From Eupeodes corollae (Eukaryota; Arthropoda; Insecta; Diptera; Syrphidae), in contig NC_079148.1 in the NCBI RefSeq assembly GCF_945859685.1, positions 43,349,946 to 43,413,945 of the forward strand: DNA of 64,000 bases, read 5' to 3'. The position numbers were made by a program, and so were the translations under genes. The notes beneath the pieces are model-generated. The model was given only the letters and a program-made list of their open reading frames with translations. It did not search any database and had not been told where the DNA came from. Each line of letters opens with the position of its first letter. Position 1 is the stretch's first letter. This document shows, one piece after another, positions 40,991 through 52,260 of this stretch.

Positions 40991-42600
40991 AAAATGTTGC
41001 TAAGCGAAATAAATACAAAAAAAAAAACAATGTCAAGAAAATATTTGTTTTCAATAACATTTTATTTAAGAAACAAACAATAAACAAAACTTTTAAATCC
41101 AAAACAAAGCAAAAGCACAACAAAAACAATTTATAAATGCACCACATAACAAAATATCACAATAAATCACAACAGCTGATCGAAATGACATTCAAGCCTG
41201 TTTGGTAGCATGAAAATTTCACCAAGTTTCCCAAACTTGGGTTTTTTTTTATGGGTTTATACATCATGTTATGTATTTAAATTTTCTTAAAAATCGCAAA
41301 AAATTTCATGTGGATAAACATACCAATAATAACATGTACATAAGTTCTACCAAGCAATCATAAACTTTTAGTGATCAACTTACGCAGTACAAAGAAGAGT
41401 TGATAATCAAAATTGACTGTCAAAACAGTGACAGTTAACTATCGCCTTACGCGATTCCACCCCTGGTATCAATAATCCTTTGCACAACCTTTTTTATTTT
41501 ATTCAAATTGAAAAATGAATTGATATCTCCGTTGTATAAAAGCTTTCTCCTATAGGCACACACTAAATAAGAGTTGTTTCTGTTATGAGAATGTAGGTGG
41601 CGCAGCAAACACTTAAGAGATATAATCATAAATTACACTTAAAAAAATATTTGTCTGTGAAGTTAGTTAGTTTCGATTCCTCGCCCATTTTTTGGGAGGA
41701 AGACCAATATTTTGTTAAGATACTTCTTAAATTTGTTTTCAAAAACAATAAAATATGTAAGTTCTTAAAAGATTACATAATCCTTTAAATATATTTCACA
41801 GTTTTTCATAATCTGTTTTGATGAACTAACAAATAATATTTTCTTCGTTGAATAAAATTCGTTGACATGCGAGAAAACTTAGGTTAATGTACATATAGAA
41901 TGCAGTAATTACTCATCTAAATATGGTTAAAGATTTCAATATCTTAACCTTGTTTATTGGCAACTTGTCCAATAGCCATTATAATTAATTCGGTTTAAAC
42001 TAGTTTTGCAGCAAAACTTGTTTTCACCAATAAAATGTCAAAATACTACATAATACAACTATATTTTGTGGTTGTCAATACATAAAATACGTTTTTTTAA
42101 AAGTCTTCCTCAACTAAGCGCCAAACCTGTCCTGTCAAAATTATGACATTAAATTTTGTTATCTTCATCTTTCTTCAAACTTCAAAATGTTGCATACATT
42201 AAAAAAAGTACCTTCTTCAAAAATTTGTAAGAAATTTTTCATCAACTGTACTTTTTAAGCTTCATGCATCTACCGTTGGAAGATGCTTTTACTAGAAAAA
42301 TAATAAATCCATCGAAAACAATAAAACGCAGCCATTTATTGAAATATCAATATTTTTATAATGCATATACATAAACCTACAACTACATTCATATTTATAT
42401 TCGACTTTAAAGCGCACGCACCATCACAGCTGACATTAACAACAACTGTCATACCAAAACAACAACAACGAAAACATAACAACAAATTACGTAGCAGAGT
42501 CGTCGCTCGATTGCTTAACCCCCGGAAGCACGAGCACGATACCCAACCAAACCGAGCAAATATTATATGGCTCGCACATCGCACAGTTTCGAGAGAGCAT
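40991..42600. other. AT-rich intergenic stretch
   Basis: No gene is recognised. Short palindrome-like CCAAGTTTCCCAAACTTGGG sits at 41,222-41,241. From about 42,400 the sequence becomes less AT-rich, with CAACAACAACG-type triplets, leading into the candidate promoter region. Confidence 0.5.
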
Positions 42601-44475
42601 TGCATGTGAGCAGATGCCGGGCGGCGCGTTCATACGTCAGTGTTTATTTTTCGGAGCCATCAATATTGTGTGTGCACTGTGCAACGTAACCTTCGCATTG
42701 AAAATTTCTCTTGTTTATAAAAAAAATTATATCGTTGATTTGTAAATAACTAAAAAATAACCGGTACCTATCATGAGTTAAAAAGAATATACAAAAATTC
42801 TTGTTTTTCTTTTTATTTCATTCGATTCCTATTTGATTTAGTGTCATTTGCGTACAAAAATAACACACCTTTTCAGTTCGGGGGAAGAATCTGTTTTCTT
42901 TTTACTTTAAGTTTTGTTTATCCAACCTACCACGCGTATTGAACTGACAGAGTTAAACAAAATAAAAAAAAAAAACGTAGTGTACACATTCGAACGGGCC
43001 ATGTTTACACATTAAGCACCGTTGTTTATTTTGTGTTAATTTCCGTTTCTGTACGCTGTCCGTTGACGATTGACGAATAAAGTAGAATACCTCCATTATG
43101 CATCGCATTGGGTCAGCCGTTGTTTGAGGCTTCAATACTGGAATGGTGTTCGAGGTGGTGAAGTAAAAGTCAAAAAGAGTTTAACAAGAAAAAGAGATAA
43201 TTCCCGGAGCTAAACACGGTGTTGAGATTGACGTTTGTAAAACGCGCGCATTCGACGCATAAGACAACCAATCAATTTAATTTTAGTACACATCTCATTT
43301 TTTCACCACTCTCTTCCTGTCATCCTTTTTGGTATTATGGTGAGTGGGTGAGGTGACTTTTTAGCAATGAGACATTTTGACAGTAAACCCCCCAGACCTA
43401 GGCTATTGCAAGAAGGAGGAATAATATTGTCAAGATAGTTTCTCAGTCATCAGCGTTCGGTGGTTGTTCTTCCCGGTCCCAGTCCCGGTAAAAGACACCT
43501 TCGGGATTTGGGAAATTACATATTTTTTTGTATTCATCTTCGAGAGAAACACATGACATGTAAACGTCAAAAAACAAAAGTGAAGATACAAATTTAATAA
43601 CTATACTGTTAGAGGGGTGAATTTATATGAGTGTGTTTCTTTTTCTTACTACAAAAAGGGGTTTAGTGTGAATTTAATAAACTAAAAGCATCCTCACAGG
43701 GGTCGGAACTTCGGTCGGTTGTTCCGTCAGTTTTTGGAGTTGAAATATTAAGAGAATATAATGTTTACGCAACGATACTTGGTCGATGGAAATATTAACC
43801 AATTTAATTTCACAAATTCCGTGTGAAATTTTAATTCTCTCAGAAATAAAATTGTGGTGAATTTTGTTTAGTGTGTGTTTTTCCAAAGTTTATAACCATC
43901 ATCGGTATTCTAAATAAGAAAGAATTATGTACCCCTAGATCTCGTTTGGAATTATTTAATTTTTTTTCTGCTTCTATATCTACCTTTCATCTTTAAAGTG
44001 TGGTGAATATCTAATGCAATTCAGTTTATCGTTTATCGCGAGGGGTTAGATAAAATCATTTTTATTTTTGCGTGTCACTAATTTTATTATAAAATATCAT
44101 ATCGGTGTTTTTGATAATCTTATTTTTTTGTTTTAATAGTTCGTCGGTTTACTTCTATCTTCCTTATAAAAGTGTGGTTAATATAAAATACCCATCTTCT
44201 TTTTTTTTGTTGTTTTAATGTGTGTGGGGGAGTAGATATATATGATTAAGAAAATATAAAAAAGTGTGGTGAAAAGGAATGTGTATGCAATTTTTTTTTT
44301 ATATTTTTGATATTTCAGCGAAAGTGTAAAAAAAGAGGAATACCTCTAGCAACCCTCTACATGTACCTTAATTATTAATTTATTATCAGCTGCAGCTGTA
44401 ACTTTGTTGGATTAATTTCTTTTACAACGAAACGAGGATTTAATATGAGAATTTCAATGACACGACAGGAATGGT
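42600..44475 (+). promoter_or_regulatory. Candidate promoter and 5' untranslated exon of an unidentified gene
   Basis: The composition changes here: GCCGGGCGGCGCGTTCATAC at 42,617 leads into an initiator-like CGTCAGTGT (42,636-42,644), and GAGA-like CGAGAGAGC lies just upstream. The next 1.8 kb is free of recognisable transposon sequence and repeats a GTGTGGTGAA-like word at about 43,852, 43,999, 44,172 and 44,263. It ends in an ATG (44,445) opening MRISMTRQEW, cut by a donor-like TGGTAAGAC at 44,471. This is a suggestion based on style, not homology. Confidence 0.35.
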
Positions 44476-45030
44476 AAGACATTTAATTTGATTGTTTTAT
44501 ATTGAAGTTGATAATCTTTACAAACATTAAATCTTATAAATTATCTTTCATTTCTTGATTGTTTGGTTTGAGTTTGCTAATTTTGTATCAAGAAACTTAT
44601 TCAGAAGTCGTTAGAAAATCACTACTAATTTGGAAACGTGTATTGATTGTCATTTTGAGATAATTTCAGTGTTAGATTAACAGAATAGTCGAATTATGCA
44701 TCACTTCAAATCAAAAGGTGTAAAGTGATGCAGCTTATAATGTAAAATGCTTCAAACCTTAGAAGGCAAAGAGATACACAGTTTTTTTTTAATGAAAAGA
44801 TAATAGTTTTATCGATGTGTAATCTAATATTGCAAAACATTAAAATATACTTTAAAACATAAAATCATAGCTATAGTTGGTTTAACCTTGAAAACCCTTC
44901 AAAAACTCGCTTTTTCAAGAATCTTTGCCAATATTGTTTGTAACAACTTTTCCTTTGTTAAATATTTATCTTAGTTAACTTATTGATTCACCGTTGATTT
45001 GATCAAATTTTGTGTTCGTATAATAAGTAG
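44476..45030 (+). other. AT-rich stretch, possibly intron
   Basis: It follows the putative donor at 44,472 and shows no coding signal. If the upstream exon is real, this is the start of its first intron. Confidence 0.35.
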
Positions 45031-46460
45031 GTTAGGGTTAGGTTGGAGTGGCTGTCCAGATGTCATTGACGCACGTAGGCCTCAAGGGTCCATTGTGATA
45101 CCACTAATGAGGTTACTCATGGGAGAGTAATGACCTTAAACAAACCATTTTGTAATTTTAATAAAGTTAGGGAGACGTTTTGTGTCAATCGTTGCCAGTT
45201 CACTGCTATTATCGAAAAAGGGATTACCGAGAAAGTTATTCCTTCTAATGGAGAGTGCTGGACATGTACATAGAAGGTGTTGAACTGTTTTCTCGTCCTC
45301 CTCGGCCATGCAGCTTCTACAGAAGTCATATGTGTAACCCCTAGCTTCAGAGCATGTCTTCCTATGAAGCAGTGTCCTGTTATTACTCCAATTGTAGAGC
45401 TTTTACTTTGTCTGCTCAGTGATATCAAGCCTTTTGACCGTTTTAAGTCTATACTTGGCCATATTTGCTTGGTTGCTAGGCAGGTGGTACTTTGTGACCA
45501 TCTAGTATTTGTTGTTTCTAAAGCATATTGCTTGAGAAGATATTTGCATGTAGCAAGTGGTGTTCCTATGTTATGTTTTTGTCTAACATTAGGCAGAAGT
45601 GTTCCGTTTTTGGCGAGCTCACCGGCTTTGCAATTTCCCAGAATGTCTCTGTGGCCCGGCACCCAAATGAGGTGAATGTTAAACTGTTCCGTCATCTCAT
45701 TCAGAGATGATCGACAGTCGTGGACTGTTTGAGAGTTTGTGGAGACAGACGTGAGAGATTTAAGAGCAGCAAGATATAACGTTTTTTTGAGCCAGGATAG
45801 TGCTTCTTTTCGCCATTACTTCTGCCTGGAATACACTACATTGATTGGAAAGTCTATAGGATAGACTGAGATTCAGTTGTTCTGAAAAGATACCACTTCC
45901 AACTCCGGGATCGGTCTTTGAACCAACTATATAGAAGTGTACCGCATCGTCTTTCAGGGGTCTCTCTTCTTCCCAGGAGGATCTTGAAGGGATGGACACA
46001 TGGAAGCTTTTACCGAATACCATTTTTGGGGTGGTATAGTCTTAGCGACCTGGGATAGATCTGAAACTGTCTAGAATAGTAGTATGTCCAGTATTTTTAC
46101 TGCCACCATTTTGGGGAAGATGTCAAGAGGTGCTAGGTTTAAAAGCACTTCCAGTGCTGCGGTTGGAGAGAAGTGCTCCTGTGATGCACATACCTGCTGA
46201 CCGCTGGACTTTGATGAACTTATTTAGATTTACCATCTTGTCCAGTGCTGTCCACCATACGACAGCTTCATAAATGAGTATCGGTCTGATTACCGAAGTG
46301 TATAGCCAGTGGGTTATTTTTGGGGAGAAGCCCCATTTTGATACTATGGCCTTTTTACAAGTAAAAAGCGCTACAATAGCCTTTTTCACCCTTTCATCAA
46401 TATTTGCCTTCCAGTTAAGTTTTTTGTCTAAAATGAGACCTAAATATTTAACTTATAATA
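45030..46460 (-). mobile_element. LINE relic of the RNase H-bearing (LOA/R1-like) group
   Basis: On the minus strand, RT-thumb sequence (KKAIVALFTCKKAIVSKWGF, IRPILIYEAVVWWTALDKM, 46,123-46,389) leads to a broken RNase H. First comes DDAVHFYIVGSKTDPGVGSG with SNQCSVFQAEVMA (45,760-46,023), then HLIWVPGHRDILGNCKAGEL (45,660-45,695) and a C-terminal tail to 45,117. In the first RNase H strand YIVGSKTD stands where YTDGSK is usual. Stops and frameshifts separate the pieces. The assignment to a LOA-type clade rests on the order and style of these blocks. Confidence 0.75.
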
Positions 46461-47003
46461 AGTAAAATAAATATAATTTAATAATTTAATGTAAAGGTTC
46501 AGGTTGCTGATGAAATTGTACTGAGACAATCAAATAACTTTTAAAAATTGAGATATAAAGAGAATTGTGCCGATCACAACGCCAACGCACTTAGACGCAC
46601 ATGGATCTAAGGGACTGACCTACTAGTTCAACTTCTTGAGTCTTTTAACAAAGCGTTTGAGACATTGAATGGCGAAATTTATTATAAGAAGTCTTCTGAT
46701 AGGCTATATCTCAATTGCAGAAGCTCCAAGCAAAAATGCTTACTGTTAGGTGCAAGTGGTGGTGGTCCAGCTAAATATATGGTTGTTTTTTTTTCCTATG
46801 GTGCCAAGCTTTAGCATAAATTTACATACCTAAGTTTATAAGTTTATACCAATTTCCACTAAGCTGCGCCATATATAATTTTCTGGATTCAACCTTTTCG
46901 GAAGAAAAATTGATTGCAGCGATAGACAGAGCAAAACTACACAAGGCAGCTGGAACATACCGAATTGCAGTTGAATTTTTCAAGTATTCCTCCCACGATT
47001 TAA

Positions 47004-50000
47004 GGGTATGTCTCCCGCAGAAGCGAACTCAGAACTCATGTAAATGTATTTGAATGTATTAGTGAAAGATCGTTACTCTCTTCATTATCAAATTCAAAAT
47101 TTGAATTTCCAATTACTCTATATTTGCCTCTTGATCTTTTTTGTCTCTCAGAGTGAGGACCGCACAAGCAGCCAATCAAAGAAATAAGAAATAGAACAAC
47201 GTTGCATGATAAACCGGTTTTTTTTGTATGGCTAGTTAGGTAGATTTATTGTTGTCTTTTGCATATGGTTCGAATTTTATAAAGCAAGTGGGTATTTTGT
47301 TATCGAAGGAGATGTTTTTTTCTTGAATTTCTTTTTTTGGTCGACATTTTCTAATTATTGAAAATACCTATTTTATTTTAATATTTTTTTAACTTCCCAT
47401 TGGAAGTTATTGTAATGGGTCCGATTTGTCAAATTGAAAATTTTGACATTTCTCGCGATTTCAAGGTCCCTAGAGTCGAAATAAAAGGTTTTTAGAAACA
47501 TGTCTGTGCGTGCGTGTGTACGTACATTCGTACGTCCGTACTTTCGCGACGTTTTTTTCGTCGTCCATAGCTCAAGAACCAGAAGAGATATCGACTTCAA
47601 ATAAATTTTGTTATACAGATAATAAGGCGGAAAGATGCAGAAAGGGCTCTCAAGAAAATTGCGTAGGTGGTTTTTTTTACCATAGCAGTTTGAAAAAAGG
47701 TGAAATTGTTGGTTAACCCTAAATATCTTACGAACCAAAAACGCTAGAGACTTGAATTAAATTTTATATAATATATTGTAACGTGATATCAACCAAGTAT
47801 ATTTTTTGAAAAAAATCCATTAAACAGTTTTTGTCATAAATCAAAAAAACTGAAAAAAAATGTGTCACCTACCAAATTTTACGACTAAAATATGATTTCA
47901 TCTCCAAAACAATTTTGTGCAATGAAGAATAATGTTTTTGACATCTGATAAAATTTTGAGAAAAATCGGATTGACAATTTGTTTACAAAAAATTAAAAAC
48001 CGAAAAAAAATTAACAAAAGTTGGTAAAAATTGAATATCGATTCAAAACTCTTTTCAAAAACTTGAAAGTTAGACTTCAAACTTATTTTATCTTATAAGA
48101 AATATTGTTTTCAATATTCAGTAAAATTTTGAACATAATCAAATTGATAGTTTTTGTACAAAAAATTAAAAACCTAAAAAAAAAATTAACAAAAGTTGGT
48201 AAAAATTGATTTTCACCTAAAATATCTTTTCAAAAATTTGAATTATTTTATTTTTTGTAAAAAAACTGTCAATGAGATTTTCTTCAAATTTCTATAAAAA
48301 TTTGAAAACAATATTTCATATAAGATAAAATTAGTTTAAAGCCAATAATTCAAATTTTTGAAAAGATATTTTAGGTGAAAATCAATTTTTACCAACTTTT
48401 GTTAATTTTTTTTCGGTTTTTAATTTTTTGTAAACAAATTGTCAATTCGATTTTGTTCAAAATTTTATTAAGTGTTGACAACAATATTTTTTGAAAGATA
48501 AAAGTAAATTAAAGCCAATATCTCAAAGTTTTGAAAAGATATTTGAGTCGAAAATCAATTTTTACCAACTTTTATTCATTTTTTTTAGGTTTTTATTTTT
48601 TATAAAAAATTTTTCTCAAAATTTTATCAGATGTCAAAAACATTATTCTTCATTGCACAAAATTGTTTTGGAGATGAAATCATATTTTAGTCGTAAAATT
48701 TGGTAGGTGACACATTTTTTTTTAGTTTTTTTGATTTATGACAAAAACTGTTTAATGGATTTTTTCAAAAAATATACTTGGTTGATATCACGTTACAATA
48801 TATTATATAAAATTTAATTCAAGTCTCTAGCGTTTTTGGTTCGTAAGATATTTAGGGTTAACCAACAATTTCACCTTTTTTCAAACTGCTATGGTAAAAA
48901 AAACCACCTACGCAATTTTCTTGAGAGCCCTTTCTGCATCTTTCCGCCTTATTATCTGTATAACAAAATTTATTTGAAGTCGATATCTCTTCTGGTTCTT
49001 GAGCTATGGACGACGAAAAAAACGTCGCGAAAGTACGGACGTACGAACGTACGTACACACGCACGCACAGACATGTTCCTAAAAATATTTTATTTCGACT
49101 CAAGGCACCTTGAAACGTCGAGAAATGTCAAAATTTTCAATTTGACAATTCGGACCCATTATAATAACTTCCTATTAGAAGTTAAAAAAATGCAATACCC
49201 GGGAGTGATAGTACGCAAAAAAATCAAAAAAAAACAAAATATATGACAGCGAATTCACGATACCTACAATACCTCTTTACCCTTTTTTATACCTACACTA
49301 CAATGTGCAACCAAAAAAATTTGCCGAAAGTTGAACCAAAAATCAAATTCTGCGTATACGATTGACTACGTAACACCCAAATCACGAGTCCATGACCTTA
49401 CATCATACCACATACTAGAAATAAAAAAATATTTCTAAGGAAAGTCTTTTTTTTGTTGTATTTTCTGTTATTGTATACCGCAAGCAAAACAAAGAATACA
49501 AAAACTAAATGAGCCATGAGACCAACAACAAAAAAAAAATCTGAGAGAGGATGGGCGGGCGAAATTCTTTTGCAAAGAATTCTCTTCTTGAGCGCTGAGA
49601 TGCAGTGGCATTCTTGGGAACTGGAAACTTCATTGTGTGCGTTTACAAAGAAATTTGTTGTTAAAAAATGCAAAATAGACCTCTTTTATAAAAATTAAAT
49701 TAAATAAACAGTAGACGCAAGAACTTTTTACTTTTTTAAAAAGAATAAACAAAATGCCAAAAAAAAAATAAAAAAAATATTTTGGAATTATATAAGCTCC
49801 CGATCTTTCACAATTGCACCACAAATGTTGTTATATTGAAATGCATTTTTAATTATGTTGCGAAAAATATTTTTTTTTTTTCAAAATCGATAGTAAGAGT
49901 AATATATATGGACCTTTTTTTTAAAAAAAAAATTAAAACTAAAAAAAAAAAAATCAGCTCGCCCCATGAATTCGCAAAAAATATTGGAAAAAAAAGAATG

Positions 50001-50537
50001 CATTTTTAATTTTTTGTCTAAAAAAGTTACTATAACTATTTTAAAAAAAAAAATTTAAAAGCAAATATCTGAACATATATTTAGAATTTGAAAAAAAGTT
50101 AAATTGACTTAGCTAGCTGTTATACTTTGGAAGTTTTATCAAATATTGCACCTATGCCACAATGCAAATTTGCCCTATTTTTCATAGTTTTCTACAATTT
50201 TTCTTGGAATAAATAAATAAATTAAAAAAAAAAGAAAATCGATACTATTTATAAAAATTTATTGTTTTTTGGAAAAAAATATAAAAAAAATAAAAAATTA
50301 TATTTTACACACTGCCCCATTGATTTTCGCAAGTAACTACCTGAATTTAATGATTTTTTAGTGATTCTAGTGCTGTTAAGGAATAAAATAAATTAAATTT
50401 TTTATTCCTTTATACAAATTTAGCCCAATATTTTTTTTAATTAAAACCCGTTTATTTCGTTTAAATATTTAAAAAAATGTGAACGCTACAAAGCTAAGCG
50501 CAAAACACCAATCAAATTTTTTGCATGCGACATGCCC
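47004..50537. mobile_element. TTAA-flanked non-coding insertion of 3.5 kb
   Basis: TTAA stands at both edges (47,000-47,003 and 50,538-50,541). Just inside are short inverted ends: GGGTATGTC on the left and, on the other strand, GGGCATGTC on the right. The target is the LINE reading frame, which rejoins perfectly. TTAA duplication is typical of piggyBac-group elements, but the ends do not match CCCTAGAAAG and no transposase is present. The inside holds foldback copy 3 and, from 49,190 on, an extreme A/T-homopolymer stretch. It is probably a non-autonomous element that was itself hit by the foldback. Confidence 0.7.
47391..49183. mobile_element. Foldback element copy 3: 1.8-kb hairpin
   Basis: Two arms in opposite orientation, 47,391-48,245 and 48,343-49,183, are nearly identical inverted copies around a loop of about 97 bp. 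The innermost 47 bases of the arms match perfectly. The tips carry their own small palindrome (AACTTCCCATTGGAAGTT), then GATTTGTCAAATTGAAAATT and a CGTACGTAC-rich tract. The inner arms contain the 174-bp repeat units (GATATT landmarks at 48,365 and 48,538). The matching 121- and 136-codon frames on opposite strands are mirror images from this inversion, not genes. Confidence 0.85.
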
Positions 50538-52260
50538 TTAATAGCCCAACTTCTATGTTGTTATAATAGAATCTTCGAGTTTGGATTCATTTATCCTAAT
50601 TTTCTGTCTTCGGTTGTCCCATTATTTAAAAAAGGAGATGCATATGCTCCAGAGAATTATCGAGGGATATCCTTTTTAAACGCGTCTATGAAGATATTTG
50701 TATATTTATGTATGATATTCAGTAGACTTACTTCGTGGGTGAACGTGAACTCCAAGCTCAGTAAGCTCCAAGCTGAATTTCGCTCTGGATATTCAACTAC
50801 AGATCAGGCAGCATTTGACAGCATTGATCCAGTGGAATTTTTTCTAAAACTTTTGAATATCGGTATATCTTCCAAAATTATCAATATATTAAGAGCTCTT
50901 TATGCTAAAGATTTATTAGCCGTTTGGGATGGAGAATGCCTTTCCGAAGATTTCAGTTCTTCAATGGGCCTTAAACAAGGATGGCGTTGAGTACTCTATT
51001 ATTCACTCTATTTATTAAGGATTAAGTGGAGGGAGGGGGTGAACTTTGCGGTAGGAAATGTTCCGGGGTTATTGTATGCTGATGATTTCGTTTTTTTATC
51101 GGAATCCAACTCCAAGAAATGATCGTCAAGCTTGGAAAATACTACGATACATAGAATTTATCAGTCAACCTTAGCAAATCTAACAAAATGATCTTCAGGA
51201 AAGGACACGGAAGATACGCTAGTTATGAGAAATGGAAGTACCAAGATCAGGAAGTTCAAGTTGTTGAGGAAGTTTAATACCTCGGTGTGACCATAACAAG
51301 TAACTTTTGTATAAAAAAAAAACATATCACGTTAAAACTTCAGGAGGCGAAGTCTGCCCTCTGCGTTTCCTGGAAAAAGTGCGTTGTAAATAAATGCATC
51401 CATCACTCAGCAATATATAAACTGTTTCAAGCTATGACAAAATCTATTATGCTTTACTCCTTGCAAGTGTGGGGCTACAAACAATATATTACGTTTCTTT
51501 TTGAAGCGAGTCTTTGCTCTCCCATCAACAACGCCTAATTATTTGCTTCATATCGAAACAAGTTTGCCACCGTTGTTTATCGACACGCTTAAGATTCATT
51601 TCGATTTCAATATCAAAATACTCCGATTGGATTCATTAAGGCTGGTCAATAGAGTATTAAAATGTATCATCATAAATCGGATTAATTTTTTACAAACTGA
51701 GATCTATTTTGCTAATTTGACGAGTGAATCGATCGAATTTGATTGGGATAATCCAACGGGTTTTAAAGGAAGTATTAACTCCCTTGTTGCTAAATTGGAT
51801 GAGAAATATAGGCAGAATTTCATAAACCATGCCAAAGCATCGCAGTATGGAGACTTCTATAGTAAGTTAAAGTTTGATCTTGGAGAATCAAACTACTTCG
51901 ACGACAAGAACTCAACGGATGTGATTTCTTCAATTCTAAGAGCCAGAGGTGAGGTACTTTCTCTGAACTACATACCTCACAGACCAGACCTGCTTATCGA
52001 GTGCCAACTCTGCAACACCCATGAGAGAGAGAATATTGGCCACTTTTTAGGATTTCTTCCAATTATCCAAGAAATTCGTGCAGACAATTTTGGGAGCAAA
52101 AGGCTGGGATTAACTTTACAAATTCCTCCAATGCGCAATGGTTTACAGAAAAAGAATTCTTACAGAGAGCTTTTAATTTTTCCAGTGCCTAAGAAAATGC
52201 GTAGAGCAGTAGTAAATATCAGGATTGAATAAGTGGGGACTACTTTCATGCCAGAACGCT

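Larger units (their letters stand above)
46570..52260 (+). mobile_element. LINE (family L), interrupted by a 3.5-kb TTAA insertion
   Basis: The left part (46,570-47,003) ends in FSEEKLIAAIDRAKLHKAAG and VEFFKYSSHDL. The right part resumes at 50,538 as LIAQLLCCYNRIFEFGF, PLFKKGDAYAPENYRGISFL, FDSIDPVEFF, SMGLKQG, YADDF (about 51,080) and the thumb. The C-terminal 243-codon frame (51,501-52,232) has RARGEVLSLNYIPHRPDL and the CQLC...H Cys/His motif. Removing 47,004-50,537 and one TTAA restores the reading frame exactly. Other frameshifts show the LINE itself is dead. Relatives are at 57.3-58.2 and 62.0-62.9 kb. Confidence 0.82.

Noticed and set aside
42361..42609. 82/89-codon overlapping frames on both strands
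   Set aside because: There is no homology, composition reflects CAACAA-type triplets, and no splice or initiation support was found.
47373..49246. Two near-identical 121/136-codon frames on opposite strands
   Set aside because: They are the two arms of an inverted repeat, so identity is forced; they have low-complexity content and no family resemblance.
50532..50990. Stand-alone RT gene starting at the ATG at 50,532
   Set aside because: The ATG lies in the right end of the TTAA insertion; the true coding continues from 46.6-47.0 kb of the interrupted LINE.
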